From: Diplonema papillatum
Taxonomy: Eukaryota > Euglenozoa > Diplonemea > Diplonemida > Diplonemidae
DNA: 64,000 nucleotides
Assembly (NCBI GenBank): GCA_030068145.1
Contig: JAPJBO010000516.1
Location: forward strand, 99,261-163,260
Direction of reading: 5' to 3'
Shown here: piece after piece, positions 39,240-49,719 of the stretch
Position numbering within the stretch: position 1 is the stretch's first letter
Layout of the letters: every line of letters starts with the position of its first letter
The notes under the pieces: model-generated
Told to the model about the DNA's origin: nothing
Databases searched by the model: none
The model's input: the letters and a program-made list of their open reading frames with translations, nothing else
Made by a program: the position numbers and the translations under genes

Positions 39240-39950
39240 TCGTTGGGCAGAGGGTTGGACTTCCCCTCCAGGGCACTTGGGGCTGCTGGGCACCCCCCAG
39301 GGATGTGTATTTTGTTACCCTCCCCACTTTTTTGTGCTTGGTGGATGGAGGCTGCTTACACTAACAGGGGTTTCCTTCTCTGTCACTTCCCACCGCTAGG
39401 GGCACATCCTCGTAAGGTTTACTCCGCAAGGCGCTGGTCTGATGCAGTCCGCCATTTCTTGCACGGCGGGTGGACTTCCCTTCCAGGGCACATTGCTGGG
39501 CACCCAGGGATGTGTATTTTGTTACCCTCCCCACTTTTTGTGTTTGGTGGATGGAGGCAGCTTACACTAACAGGTGTTTCCTTCGCATTGTCACTTCCCA
39601 CCGCTAGGGGCACATCCTCGTAAAGTTTACTCCGCAAGGCGCTGGTCTGATGCAGTCCGCCATTTCTTGCACGGGTGGACTTCCCTTCCAGGGCACATTG
39701 CTGGGCACCCAGGGATGTGTATTTTGTTACCCTCCCCACTTTTTTGTGTTTGGTGGATGGAGGCAGCTTACACTAACAGGTGTTTCCTTCGCATTGTCAC
39801 TTCCCACCGCTAGGGGCACATCCTCGTAAAGTTTACTCCGCAAGGCGCTGGTCTGATGCAGTCCGCCATTTCTTGCACGGGTGGACTTCCCTTCCAGGGC
39901 ACATTGCTGGGCACCCAGGGATGTGTATTTTGTTACCCTCCCCACTTTTT
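39240..39950. repeat. 206-bp tandem array 5' of the peroxidase gene
   Basis: GGATGTGTATTTTGTTACCC marks units at 39301, 39509, 39713 and 39919 (spacing 208, 204, 206). Each unit also contains a GAAATGGCGG start-like motif on the minus strand, matching the start region of the peroxidase (GAAATGGCGGG). The array appears to be an amplification of the gene's own promoter and first codons. Confidence 0.93.
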
Positions 39951-39954
39951 TAGA

Positions 39955-40080
39955 GCTAAGGTTTTTAGAGTGAAAGTTCGCTTGAAACTCCGGGGTTTTA
40001 AAGTCTCCGGGTGACCTTCGTCGTTAAGGGAAGATATTCTTTGTCCTCTGAGTGTCGTAAGAGTGGTGGTTACACGAGGT
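39955..40080 (+). repeat. R2 dispersed repeat
   Basis: AAAGTTCGCTTGAAACTCCG, GGGTTTTAAAGTCTCCGGGT, GACCTTCGTCGTTAAGGGAA. Almost identical to 41005-41110 and 54960-55060. Confidence 0.85.
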
Positions 40081-41004
40081 AAGAGGATCGGTGGGTACCT
40101 TGGTTGTTGGTCATTGGTGGTTTCGGCCATTGTCCACATACCTTACTTACGGTAGGCCCTCCTCAGTATGGTGCCGCAGTAGGTGACTGCCTGTCTTCTT
40201 GGTACCGTCTGACCGTCTCTTTTCGTGTATTTGTGGTGCTGCTTATGGTTTGCGCAGGTTGAATATCCGTAACTATATCGTATTGCAATACGGGTGGGGT
40301 GCTACAATTAAGGTTTTTGTGTGTTTCCTGATACTTGTGCCGGTTGATCGTTTTCCCGCCCGCTTTTACCAGTGTTGCCTGTTCAAGTTAAGAATTCTGT
40401 TTCAGTTAAGAATTCTGTTTCACCACCAACCATGCTGCGCGTTCACAACCCCGCAGGGATTGTTCGGTACAAAGAACAGAAAGAAACCAGTGGGAACAGT
40501 GAGAATCTTTCGGGTCCTCTCTATGGCGCGGTTTTTTTTTTTCCTTTTCTTTTTGTTGTGTTTCCATTTTTTTTTCTCTTTTATTGCCCGCCTCTCTACT
40601 GGGCGCTGCACCCTTCGGGGGGTTGTACAGGACTGGAGGTGCTGCCCGGTGCTTATTTCGACGGAGGCTAGGTGCGGAGATGCAATCCTCCGCAAAGGTG
40701 GGTCTTTGCAGTTGTTCCCATGCGTTCCGTGTGGAGAGGCGGCACAGCTTCTCGCGTTTTATTATGGTTGTCTTGGCCTCACGTCTCGTTAGCCACTGTT
40801 AAACGACTGACCAAAACACCCGCTTTCGTTCGGTACCCTGTGAGCAGTAGACTGTCCATCACTATTATGATGAATGTCCAGACTCCTCTAGTCCGTATCC
40901 TATCATGTCCCCACACAAAAACAACACGCCGACAGAGATCAACGTGAATTCCAGCAGCACCAATGGGATCTTCTTCAGAGTGGCGGCCCAGCTGCTCGCG
41001 TTTT
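40080..41004. other. Repeat mosaic, no gene
   Basis: A diverged R1-like block at 40610-40800 (CTGCACCCTTCGGGG, GACGGAGGCTAGGTGCGGAG, GGTTGTCTTGGCCTCACGTC) is shared with 44060-44270. Poly-T stretches lie at 40530-40580. Confidence 0.55.
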
Positions 41005-41110
41005 ATTAGAGTGAAAGTTCGCTTGAAACTCCGGGGTTTTAAAGTCTCCGGGTGACCTTCGTCGTTAAGGGAAGATATTCTTTGTGCTCTGAGTGTCGTA
41101 AGAGTGCTTT
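41005..41110 (+). repeat. R2 dispersed repeat
   Basis: Copy of 39955-40075 with GTGCTCTGAGTGTCGTAAGA at its end, as in 55030. Confidence 0.85.
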
Positions 41111-41149
41111 ATTGTGGGTTGTCTTGGGCCTCTCAGTCTCGTTTGAGAT

Positions 41150-41335
41150 TTTTAGCCACATTGCATGGGGAAACTGAACCGCCCAAGTAGGACCTTCTGA
41201 TCGTGATCATTTGCCAATTTGCCACCTGAAACCACGTCCAGGATTTGGGCGCAGGGCAATGCGGTCAACGAAAACTCTAGTTTCTCTTTTCTACTTTCTC
41301 CTACTCTCGCGGTGTACGGTTTTGCGTGCGGAGGG
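41150..41335 (+). repeat. Inverted copy of 53245-53425
   Basis: ACTGAACCGCCCAAGTAGGA, GACCTTCTGATCGTGATCAT, ACCACGTCCAGGATTTGGGC and AACTCTAGTTTCTCTTTTCT read in the opposite orientation at 53245-53425 with about 92% identity. A shared frame MPICHLKPRPGFG starts at TTG and is probably incidental. Confidence 0.85.
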
Positions 41336-41496
41336 CCTCGAGTATTACCACAAAGCGGGGCCGAGGGCACCTTCGACGCTGAATGAATACACATGGAAGT
41401 GACCCAGGACGGGCACCCGTGGCCTCTTGCAGAGACCCGGATAAACTTGAATTAACTACGCCAAAATATGGAGTAGTTCGTCCGTATGTGGATTCA

Positions 41497-41690
41497 CCAC
41501 CGCAACGGACCTCCACCAGGGTTTCCCCCGGCTTCGTCCTATCCAGGCATAGTTCACCATCTTTCGGGTCCCAACAAGTGTACTTAACCTCAAATCCCTT
41601 TCCAGTAAATCAGGATCGGGCTGTGCTGCGTCCTCAAGGATTGGCACATCTCCCTTTCAGTGCGGCTTGTGGGTTTGACACCCTAAAACG
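41497..41690 (-). rRNA. LSU rRNA fragment
   Basis: Minus strand: TAGGGTGTCAAACCCACAAG, GCCGCACTGAAAGGGAGATG, then CCGATCCTGATTTACTGG, TTGGGACCCGAAAGATGG and GGTGAACTATGCCTGG. It ends within GTAGCGGT-equivalent sequence. It overlaps the 5' part of the 6687-6930 fragment and extends further 5', linking it to the 49787 piece. Confidence 0.88.
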
Positions 41691-42954
41691 GCGTTCAACC
41701 GCAACCCACCCCGTGGTAGAAGCACGCCCCTGACTGATCGAACAACCGTAGACACCAAGGACCGGCAACACGAGCTCCCAGTATCGCAAGACGAAAAAGC
41801 GGTGTCCGTTCGCACCTTCGGTGCACTCGGGCGCATTCACAGCGTTTTACACACACCCTCAATGGGGGAAGGTTCTTACAACACACGACCAACCAGGTCG
41901 GCAACACCGCAATTTCACTCACAGAGGCTCAGACGGTCGAGGGAAAACAACTATGAATTTCGTACTAATTGGTACTAACGGCAACATTCACAGATGGAAA
42001 CGTGAGTCTTCTTGCTTCTTGACTTATTTCTTATTTTGTTTTTCCTTCTTATTTTAGTCTTCATTTTCCCCCTATTTCTTCTTGCTTTTTTTTTCACACA
42101 CCCGCTCCCCCCCTTTTTTCTGGACACGGGGGGGGGGGGTTTGCGTGGCAATTGGCCAGCGTGTACGCTTTGAGGCTAGTGGCCTGTCCTTTCGGGGAGT
42201 TCTCCGTTCAGGAACAGGCGGGGCGTAGTATTGATTGCGCTGTGTTTTCTTGTTTCTTGACACGGACCCCGGCGGCACGCTCAGAACTGGGAAAGTCGCT
42301 TTCCGTATCGTAAATCGCCTTTCGCAGATGATCTTGGTTTGGGGTTGTTACACCCCCATACAGACTCTCGGCATCGAACCACGCACGCCCCCTTGGGCTC
42401 CATAATGGAACCCTTCTTCGAGGAGGGGGAGTGCAAGAACGTGCTTGAAAATGGGTTTGCGCTCAAAACTCAAGGGGATGGGAGTCGAATAATAACAGCT
42501 AATTGACACGCGCCTGCCTGTCAGCATTTTGCTGCATTTTTTCGACCCTCCTGATGTCGTGTTTCGGCACATCGTGCCTCCCCTGATTTTTTTTACTTTT
42601 TTAGTTTTTGCAGGGCATTGGCTTGGTTTCCGGCCCATTTTCCAAATTTGGACCGCTAACGGCTTTTTGCGTCCTCACGCAGGGCTCAACACAGCACGAC
42701 GCGACGTATCTTGACGACAATGCTGGGCCCTGAGAGGCCCTCGGATTGCACACTGGCCACCTCTGCCGGGGGCCTGGGTGGTGGTGCAGTGCCATTTATT
42801 TCTTCTTCTTCCCCGCCGGCTTTTCCAAATTTGGACTGACAGTCCAAATGTGGATATAGAAGCTAATCCCCTGAAAATTTTTTGACGAGTCGAATAATCG
42901 CTCAGGTGTTGTTATTCGACCCGTTCCTGTAACGCCCTTCTTTGAGGGCACGGG
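41691..42954. other. No gene recognised
   Basis: 41700-41940 could be LSU expansion sequence adjoining the fragment but lacks universal motifs. A G11 run lies at 42129 and T-rich tracts at 42030-42110. GAGTGCAAGAACGTGCTTG at 42429 is an R6 scrap. Confidence 0.45.
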
Positions 42955-43030
42955 AAGCATGGTTTAATGTTTAGGTAGAACATCGCCTCTCAGCAGCAAT
43001 AGCAACGAGGCTTCTTCGAACACAATCGAG
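42955..43030 (+). repeat. Diverged PLE-tail repeat
   Basis: TGGTTTAATGTTTAGGTAGA, ACATCGCCTCTC and GGCTTCTTCGAA follow the order of 31474-31560, with a partly compensated AGG..CCT stem. Truncated. Confidence 0.6.
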
Positions 43031-43479
43031 CCGGGAGCCACCGGAGAAGGTGAATTGCAAGTGCTTTCACATCGTTATGTTGATAACACGTGAGAGAGCA
43101 TGTGATCGCATGGATGTACACATGTAGCCTCATGACTCTAATTCATTCGCAAATGCAAAATACGTGGTCGGATGCTCGTTTAGGCTGAAATAATGGCTGC
43201 AGAATGCAAAAACATGACAGAGTCACCTCCCACAAGGCAATTCCTTAAGGAAAACATCAGAAAACCCAGGGGGGGCGTCACCAGAAATCCAGAACTCGAA
43301 ACCTACCACTCAGGTGCTCATAAAATGAACCAGGGTCGACTGCTTACCGGGGCAGAGCCGGCGGACGGGAGGCGCACACATCTGCGAGGCAGGTATGCAC
43401 GACGCGAGGAGCTATGGTCCCCTGAGGCTGGTGAGGTGGTTGACGCGCATCTCGAGGGCCGGGTGGACGGTCTTCACGC

Positions 43480-43695
43480 GCGCAATCTTGCCCAACCTCG
43501 CTCAGCGCGGTCCTCACCGCCCACCCTTTCGCGGCCGCCGAGTTGCTGTAGGCCTGTGCCGCCTGTCGCTGTGCGGTGTCCATGGCGCGGTTGGACAGTT
43601 CGTCCGCATCCTTGTTGAGCTCGCGAGGAATGTGAATTGGTCTACGAAGCAACGCGATAAAGTTCTTGGAATGATACGCTCAGTGGTCGCGAAGG
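43480..43695 (-). pseudogene. LINE RNase H remnant
   Basis: The minus frame reads HSKNFIALLRRPIHIPRELN then KDADELSNRAMDTAQRQAA. IPRELNKDADELSN is the typical end of an RNase HI domain in LINE ORF2 (the last catalytic Asp in DADELSN). Sequence beyond both ends lacks the rest of the ORF. It is a sister of the 15955-16260 remnant. Confidence 0.75.
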
Positions 43696-44610
43696 CAAGG
43701 CAAAGGCTCGGCAGCGGACAAGTGGGTGCGATGACGGTAGCAGAACGCAACGCACGGAACGTCTACTACAACTACACAACATGAGAGAGAGAGAGAGAGA
43801 CGAGTTAGAGTGCAGCGACCATCTCTCCGGGGAGTTTCCGGTCTCCTCACTTCTCTTCGCATTGCTACAGCGGGCGTAAGTCGCTCCGGAGGCGCGCTGC
43901 AGGTTGCGGCTCTGCTACAGTGGGTGGCGGCACCGGAGTTGGTGCTGCAGTGGGCGCTCTGGCCGGCGGGTGAGCTCGTCTCGCGGGGGATCGCCGCCTT
44001 CCACATGATAACATGTGAAACCTCATAGCAAGCGGGTCGTGCTGCAACGGTCGCTGCACCCTACGGGGACTGGAGGTGCCGGCCGGTGCTCGTTTCGACG
44101 GAGGCTAGATCGGGGGAGATGCAGTCCACCGCAAAGGGGGTCTTTGCAGTTGTCTGGCTGAACGCCCCGACAACGAACTCCAAGATGTTACCTGTGCTTC
44201 GTCCGGGGCTGCGGCACAGCTTCCCGCGTCTTATTGTGGTTGTCTTGGCCTCACGTCTCGCTAGCGATGCTGCGTGCGGAAGGCCTCGAGTATTCCCACA
44301 AAGCGGGGCCGAGGGTGCTCAGCAGGTCGCAGAGCCCCTGTGCGGCGAGTAAGTTATCACCTTAGGACGAGCACCAAGCAAGTTGTCCTGGAAGTGGAAC
44401 TCATGCATTTGCAGCGTTATTTGTGGATTATAAGGTCGGTATTTTAAAGTCGCCGGTTGACCGTAGAGGCGTGAGTATGGAGTATGGAGGGGGGTTGAGA
44501 AAAGTAAGAGGGTGCAGCTCGTTTCGGGTGTTGTGTCACTCCGTTGTAATTTGTATTTGTAGTTTGGTGGTCGCCCGATGGCCAAGAAAAGTTGAAGTAT
44601 GGCTAAAGAT
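43696..44610. other. Repeat mosaic
   Basis: (GA)n at 43783-43800; a block shared with 38349 at 43798-43850; CGGAGGCGCGCTGCAGGTTG at 43885, shared with 29678; a diverged R1-like block at 44055-44280; an R2 variant at 44405-44535 (GGTATTTTAAAGTCGCCGGT) that is the relative of the 52-kb array. No gene. Confidence 0.6.
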
Positions 44611-44611
44611 A

Positions 44612-44785
44612 AAGTGGTGTCACCTGAGGGGGTGATCTCAGGGCCGCCCATGTGATAAAGCCGATAAGCACTGGGAACTTTTAAGTACACGGACCACAAG
44701 GATCAGCATGCACTGTGAAGCGGCTGCCGGCTTATCCCGTGACACCTTTTATATGTAGTTGGTTATCATGAATGGACTACGTTAT
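44612..44785 (+). repeat. R3 dispersed repeat, complete copy
   Basis: GGTGTCAC (44617-44624) pairs with GTGACACC (44739-44746), GATAAGC (44663-44669) with GCTTATC (44730-44736), and CCTGAG with CTCAGG forms a side hairpin. The tail TTTTATATGTAGTTGGTTAT follows. Nested pairing suggests a folded transcript or hairpin-ended DNA element. Confidence 0.8.
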
Positions 44786-44817
44786 AGAAAGAGTAGCGTT
44801 GGCACTCATACAGGGTA

Positions 44818-44965
44818 ATGTGCTGTAGCCCACACGAAACACTAAATCTGGGTTTAGTGGCGGCGTAAGCGTTCAACCAAAAAGACCCACTTTGTAGTTG
44901 TATTGTTTTCTCCCTCTCTAGCCTCCTTCGAAATGAGCACAAGGCAGTCCTCGAGTATTTCCTGT
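44818..44965 (-). repeat. R1 dispersed repeat (minus)
   Basis: AATGTGCTGTAGCCCACACG through TGGCGGCGTAAGCGTTCAAC to CTAGCCTCCTTCGAAATGAG and CAAGGCAGTCCTCGAG. It provides the last ~35 codons of the zinc-finger ORF frame. Confidence 0.85.
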
Positions 44966-45663
44966 TCTACGAGCGCCGGAGAAGCCTTGGCGGGGTTCTC
45001 GGCACCAGGGCCCGGCCCCTGGGCCTCCCCCATGGGCGCGTCGCTCCCCGGGTCCTTGTGCTCGCCGGGTTGGGGGGGGCCGGCCTCTGGCCGCTGCGAC
45101 CCCATGAGGACGTCGCAGCCCGGGGGTCCGGGGGGATCTTTTTTGATGGCGAGGGCGGCGAGGGCGAGGGCGAGGCGGCACTCCTTGTCCTCCTTCATTT
45201 GGGCGAGGGCCTCTGTGGCCTCCGCCGCCTCCAAGAAGGCGACGTCCCTCCTCCCCTCCCTCTCCCCGACTTGCAGATGCAAGGATCTGCGGGGCCACTG
45301 CCTCGCTTCTTCGAGGGCGATCCCCTCCCTCTCCTTCCCCTCGCGCGTCATCTGCGCTTTCTGGGCCTCGTACTCCTGGGAGAGTACAAGGGCCCCTGCG
45401 GCGTGCGCCTTCAGCCCGGCCTCCATGTACCGGACGCACGTCCCGTACATGTTCCCCCAGGCCCGGGCCGCCACCTCCGCCCTGTGCATGGCGGAGTGGT
45501 GCTCCACCTCTCCCCGGGTGGCGACCACCGCCCCGCAGCCCGAGCAGACCTCGCCCGCGAAGCCCAGCTTCGTAAGCGCGAGCGGCTCTGACTCGCGCAC
45601 CGTGGCTTGAAGGACCGAACCACGGCGCAGACGGGACCAGTGCGGCGTTGAGCGCATATCCAT
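44854..45663 (-). CDS. C2H2 zinc-finger/coiled-coil ORF
   Basis: The minus frame runs from ATG 45661-45663 (inside the R6 repeat) to the stop in R1. The coding-like body (about 44970-45620) has one C2H2-type finger, VCSGCGAVVATRGEVEHH then SAMH, early on. It continues with a Glu/Ala/Lys-rich helical region (LEEARQWPRRSLHLQVGERE, EAAEATEALAQMKEDKECR) and a Gly/Pro-rich acidic tail. Both ends are repeats, so this is either an exon or the N-terminal part of a mobile-element protein. A single C2H2 finger plus helices occurs in some LINE/gag proteins, but that link is speculative. Confidence 0.45.
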   Translation of the reverse strand: MDMRSTPHWSRLRRGSVLQATVRESEPLALTKLGFAGEVCSGCGAVVATRGEVEHHSAMHRAEVAARAWGNMYGTCVRYMEAGLKAHAAGALVLSQEYEAQKAQMTREGKEREGIALEEARQWPRRSLHLQVGEREGRRDVAFLEAAEATEALAQMKEDKECRLALALAALAIKKDPPGPPGCDVLMGSQRPEAGPPQPGEHKDPGSDAPMGEAQGPGPGAENPAKASPALVEQEILEDCLVLISKEAREGENNTTTKWVFLVERLRRH

Positions 45664-45700
45664 TCCAAGCACGTTCTTGCAATCCCCCCCCCCCCCCGAA
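45640..45700 (-). repeat. R6 repeat (poly-G junction, minus)
   Basis: C14 run at 45687 preceded by CCAAGCACGTTCTTGCAATC. Plus-oriented relatives at 50975 and 57465 have G14 and G11 runs at the same junction. Confidence 0.85.
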
Positions 45701-46244
45701 ACACGTTAGGGCACATTCTACACGGTTTCACGACGGGGGGGAGGGGTGACACGAACATTACTCTCCCTTTTTTTCTCGTCCCTCCCGAAGCTCCTCATCC
45801 TCAAGTCTCTACGGTCAACTGGGGGGCTGTTCCAAATACATACCGACTTACCATCTCACAAAATACTTAAGCCGGTCCACACGTAAGTAGACGGCACGGC
45901 TGCAGTGGTCGGACTGACACCGTAGTAGAGTCCGGGCCCCGGGGCCGAGGCTCTCCGAGCTGGGAATGGATCTACCGGGCAAAGCAGTAGAATTCAGTCA
46001 TTCTCCTGGCGACCGTTCAAATATGAAGAAAGCCATCCGGAGGTCAACCCCGGGTCAATTCTTTGTTGCCAAACATGCAATGTTGGAGGAAATAAGAACG
46101 CGTCACAGGCCTTCCACGGCGTTTCCTTGCGCCCTGTACCAAGAAATAAACGTCCAGGGCAAAGCGTTCAACGAAAAACAATCCCCTCCCCTCATCATTT
46201 TCCGGTTTCAACCGTGGTTAGCCAGTGACGCATCATATTTTATA
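45700..46244. other. No gene recognised
   Basis: No coding frame. GTCATTCTCCTGGCGACCG at 45996 is shared with 24292. Confidence 0.45.
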
Positions 46245-46450
46245 AGCACCTGCTTTGTAGGAAATGCTTGAGGAGACTGCCAGTTGCGAAAGATCAAGGG
46301 AGATAAATGTGCTGCAGCCCACACGAACACAGATAAATCTGAGTTTAGTGGCGCGTAAGCGTTCAACAAAAAAGACCCACTTTGTAGTTGTATTGTTTTC
46401 TCCCACTCTAGCCTCCTTCGAAATGAGCACAAGGCAGTCCCTCGAGTATT
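46245..46450 (-). repeat. R1 dispersed repeat (minus), near complete
   Basis: ATAAGCACCTGCTTTGTAGG through GACTGCCAGTTGCGAAAGAT, AAATGTGCTGCAGCCCACAC and CTACTCTAGCCTCC-type blocks to GGCAGTCCCTCGAG. Lacks the 55-bp insert seen at 34430. Confidence 0.88.
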
Positions 46451-46749
46451 TTTTGGTCCGCCCCATCTCCCCTCGAACTGGCAAGCCAACTGGAAAGGAT
46501 GTAGCTGCAGCCCCGATTCGAGGACAACGAAATGAAGCCAAACCCAAGCAACTTGCCGGCGGCAGCAAAAGCAACCTGCCGAAAAAGGGATCAATCGCAC
46601 TCGGGACGAGGACACATAAGCCCCACGTGCACTAGTCAGTAGTAAGAATGTGTCCACTTTTGCAGGAAGAGCTTATAAAGGGATTCCTTCACACAAAGCA
46701 GTGGTCACTGGTAAGTCTTAAAGACAGTTGAAGTATGGCTAAAGATAAA

Positions 46750-46852
46750 GTGGTGTCACCTGAGGGGGTAATCTCAGGGCCGCCCACGTGATAAGCCGCT
46801 AAGCATTGAGTTCTTTTAAGTACATGAACCACATGGATTAGCATGCACTGCC
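46750..46852 (+). repeat. R3 repeat, 5' half
   Basis: GTGGTGTCACCTGAGGGGGT, CACGTGATAAGCCGCTAAGC, then TTCTTTTAAGTACATGAACC and GGATTAGCATGCACTG. The complementary 3' half is missing. Confidence 0.85.
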
Positions 46853-46864
46853 TTGAAAGTCAGG

Positions 46865-47449
46865 TTATCGGATGACGTCGTCACCTGCCATTGCGTCGTC
46901 AAGGTCGAGCATTTGTGGAGCTAGCGGGATTTGGCTTTCTTGTGATTTCAGAGACTGAGTCGGCGAGTACGAGGGCGGGCTCGTGTGCCCGTTTTTCACT
47001 TTCGAGGGCATTGGCGTGCCCGTGGTCCCCGGTCGTTTCTGAGAGCTGCTTGCCCTCGGAACCTTCTTCTTCCTTCGATGCACCCCTGAGTCGGGGGTGG
47101 TCGCCTTCGTCTTCTTCCGCTTGCGGCCGGCGATCGGGCCTTCCTTCGGGGTGCCTAGCACCCTTTTCTTCAGCGCTGGTCGTTCGCTGGTTCCTGGCGT
47201 TGGTGGCGGCCTTTTGGTCGCCCGTCCGGTCGTCGCCGTCTCCTTTTTCGTTGCCGCGGGCGGCGCTTGCGCCGCTCGCTTTCCAACTGGCGTTCCCCGT
47301 TGTACGCCCACCTGGGTGGGTGAGGAGGGCCTCTTCTTCTTGTTGCGTCCGGGGGTTGACGGGACGTTCGGTTCGTTGGACTGGTGGTGGCCGTTAAGCA
47401 GTGTGAACTTGAAATGCAGGTACCACAGGGGTAAGCTTGCATTTGTCAT
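46865..47449 (-). CDS. Basic Lys/Arg/Pro/Thr-rich ORF
   Basis: ATG at 47447-47449. After 20 residues that derive from a dispersed repeat (FKFTLLNGHH), the product is strongly basic with repeated nuclear-signal-like clusters (NKKKRP, GRKRKKTK, RRKKKVPR). It ends in a short acidic segment, QMLDLDDAMAGDD. The layout (basic linker then short acidic tail) resembles the C-terminal half of the 13834-15027 product and its fragment at 29470. A gag-like or nuclear protein is possible; no domain is recognised. Confidence 0.45.
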   Translation of the reverse strand: MTNASLPLWYLHFKFTLLNGHHQSNEPNVPSTPGRNKKKRPSSPTQVGVQRGTPVGKRAAQAPPAATKKETATTGRATKRPPPTPGTSERPALKKRVLGTPKEGPIAGRKRKKTKATTPDSGVHRRKKKVPRASSSQKRPGTTGTPMPSKVKNGHTSPPSYSPTQSLKSQESQIPLAPQMLDLDDAMAGDDVIR

Positions 47450-47460
47450 AGGCTAGGGTT

Positions 47461-47760
47461 ATTTGAATACGTCGTCCGAGGACGATCTCAGAGCGGACGA
47501 GGACGGTGATAATAGGCTGGTGATATCCAGCTCCATTCGTCTTTTGTTGCGCTTTCGCGCCGGCTGTCCTGCCGAAGCAGTCGCTCGAGGGGGCGATCCT
47601 GACATGGATGAGGATGAAGTCGAGGTGGCAGGGCTGGTGATATCCAGCTCCATTCTCGAAATGTTGCGCTTTCGCGCCGCGTGCTTTTTTCCGGGTTTTC
47701 CCGCCGTTAAGCAGCGGCTGCCGGCTTATCCCGTGACACCTTTTATATGTACGTTATTGA
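47461..47760. repeat. Duplicated short module and R3 3' scrap
   Basis: GCTGGTGATATCCAGCTCCA, followed by GTTGCGCTTTCGCGCCG, occurs at 47517 and 47634. The minus frame repeats MELDITS with RKRN. R3's 3' end (GCGGCTGCCGGCTTATCCCG) follows at 47712. Confidence 0.75.
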
Positions 47761-48892
47761 AAGAGTAGCGTTGGCACTCTTACAGGTTCGTTCCCTCGTA
47801 GCTCGCCGGTACAGTAAGAATCACTGGTAAGAATGACTAGTCAGCCATACTACTACTGAAAGGGAAGCACTTTTCAGCAGTAATATTGACTAGTCGCGTC
47901 AAATCAAGTAGGTAAGCACTTTTCAGTAGCAATATGACTACTGATTTTCGCTGTTTTCAAATGACTAGTGCACTGTGCGGACCGGGAGAGAGGGGGTGGG
48001 GGTTGTTCTACCGCGGCGGGAAAGGTCAGCTTTCCGTTCATTCTTCCAATGTATACTCTTTATGTACGTCTGAACACGATGGAGGGAGAAGGACGATGTG
48101 GGAGGACAGACAGAAGAGGTGGTGGGGCGGGAAGACAAAGAAAGGAACATCTCCGCGCCGAGCTGGAAATTTGCAAAATTCGCACGGGTGGTGAGCGATG
48201 AGGCTCGCGGATGCCTGCTATTCGCGAAAGAACCATCTCATGCGAAAACATGTCATGTTGCATGTCATCAAAACGCTGTTACTTCCACGCCAAGTGCGGT
48301 CGTGATAGCACGTTTTGGCCGTTAATCTTGGGAAGTGTTCCTTTCTGTGCACCGGTACTGCTGTAGTATTAGTGTGTGTGTCGTCTGCCGAAGCAGACGG
48401 AGACACAGGCGCAGGGGGCAGGTCTTGCTTCACTTTTCTCTTTCATAGAGACCCGCCCCCGGCATCCCGACTGTCCAATCACTGTCGAGAAAGGTTTGCG
48501 CCTGTTGTGATGAGGTGGTTGACCAGGCCCGCGAAGCCTTATACACAACACGGCTACAACACGAGGATGCAGCCCTGCTTCGGTGTGCACTCAGCCATCA
48601 GGCCATTGGCTGCTAAGCACCCCCCGACCGGTCGATTTGCCACTTTTGCGGCCCTCAATTCGCCGGGCGGTGTTGTCAGCACTTGTTCCGCGTCGCATCA
48701 AGTACGTGATGCTGGCGGTTGGGGGATCGGCGACCGCGACTCAATTGAGGTGCGGTCAACAGTGTCGCCACGTGAAGGCCCCCCCCATGACACCTAAAGG
48801 TACTACTGAAAAAAAAGGAAAGGAACGCGTCGTTTGGTTTCATGGGAAAACGGCCGCCCTCACTGAGGGCCGGTGGGAGATACCTGCGGAAA
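47761..48892. other. No gene recognised
   Basis: ACTAGTCA-type direct/inverted words recur at 47836-47970. CACAACACGGCTACAACACG at 48544 and neighbouring GAGGATGCAGCC recur at 49330. No coding frame with domain character. Confidence 0.5.
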
Positions 48893-49075
48893 GATACTCG
48901 AGGCGCCGCCCGGTGCTTAAATCGGACGGAGGCTAGAGAGAAAAGAGGTGGGAGAAACGATACAGCTACGAAAATCGGTCGGACGGCTGACACACGGCAC
49001 TAAACCCGGGGTGCGCCTGCGTCTGGTCCGCCGTTTCCTCCTCAGGCCTTCGAGTACTTCCTAAAAAGCAGGTGG
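48893..49075 (+). repeat. Diverged R1 copy
   Basis: CCCGGTGCTTAAATCGGACG, GAGGCTAGAGAGAAAAGAGG, GATACAGCTACGAAAATCGG, CGGCACTAAACCCGGGG and CCTTCGAGTACTTCC keep the order of R1 blocks with heavy divergence. Confidence 0.6.
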
Positions 49076-49616
49076 TCATTAAAGCGAAAGAAAAAAATGA
49101 AGAAATGAAAGAAGAACAAACAAAGAACGAAGTTTACTTAGTTGAAGTTCACAAAACCTAACTGGATGGGGGGGCAGACTGGTTCGATAGCTTGAATGCC
49201 GCTTCTTCTGGTAGAACGCGGTATACATGGACCCGCCCCCGGCAATCCCGCCTAGTCCAATCTCTCAGTCGCGAAAGGTTCGTGCCCTCTAGTGATGAGG
49301 AGGTTGGCAAGGCCCCCAAGCCGCCGTATGCGCAACACGGCTGCAACACGAGGATGCGGCCTCGCCTAGGGTGTGCACTCAGCCATCACAGGGCCTAAGA
49401 TCTCGCACCTAGACACCTCTGTTCGCCGCACACGAAACTCATCAAACCCCCCTCATTCCGGATACGCAGGGGCAAGACAGAAAAGGCGCGCGGTGGATGT
49501 AAAGGGGAGGTGCAAAAGTCCTTCGAGATGAAGCACATCCCCGACAGTCGTTTCCTTGTGACGGTGTCGCCGGCCCGTGAGAGATCGTGAGGTCAGGTAG
49601 AGATTCGCAGCGTGGG
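49076..49616. other. Repeat-bearing stretch
   Basis: 49190-49400 repeats 48440-48600 (CCGCCCCCGGCA, TGATGAGG, GCTACAACACGAGGATG and TGTGCACTCAGCCATCA blocks) with divergence. No gene. Confidence 0.6.
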
Positions 49617-49712
49617 CCGCACACATCCTTCGTCCACGTTGCAAGACGGGCAATAGAAGAACGCTGTGTTGACATGAAGCATCTAACCACGTCAGGCCAA
49701 TGGGAGCACTGG
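49617..49712 (-). rRNA. Diverged LSU rRNA fragment
   Basis: CGTTGCAAGACGGGCAATAG, then GCTGTGTTGACATGAAGC and AACCACGTCAGGCCAATGGG, run parallel to 49870-49960, with several substitutions in motifs that are universal in LSU. A decayed copy. Confidence 0.65.
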
Positions 49713-49719
49713 GTTATTA

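Noticed and set aside
41211..41402. Conserved MPICHLKPRPGFG frame at 41211 and 53160-53369
   Set aside because: The frame begins at TTG and the conservation follows from a nearly identical 180-bp repeat; there is no codon-position bias that I can see.
43193..43784. Plus-strand frames of 129-141 codons
   Set aside because: Opposite strand of the RNase H remnant; no domain.
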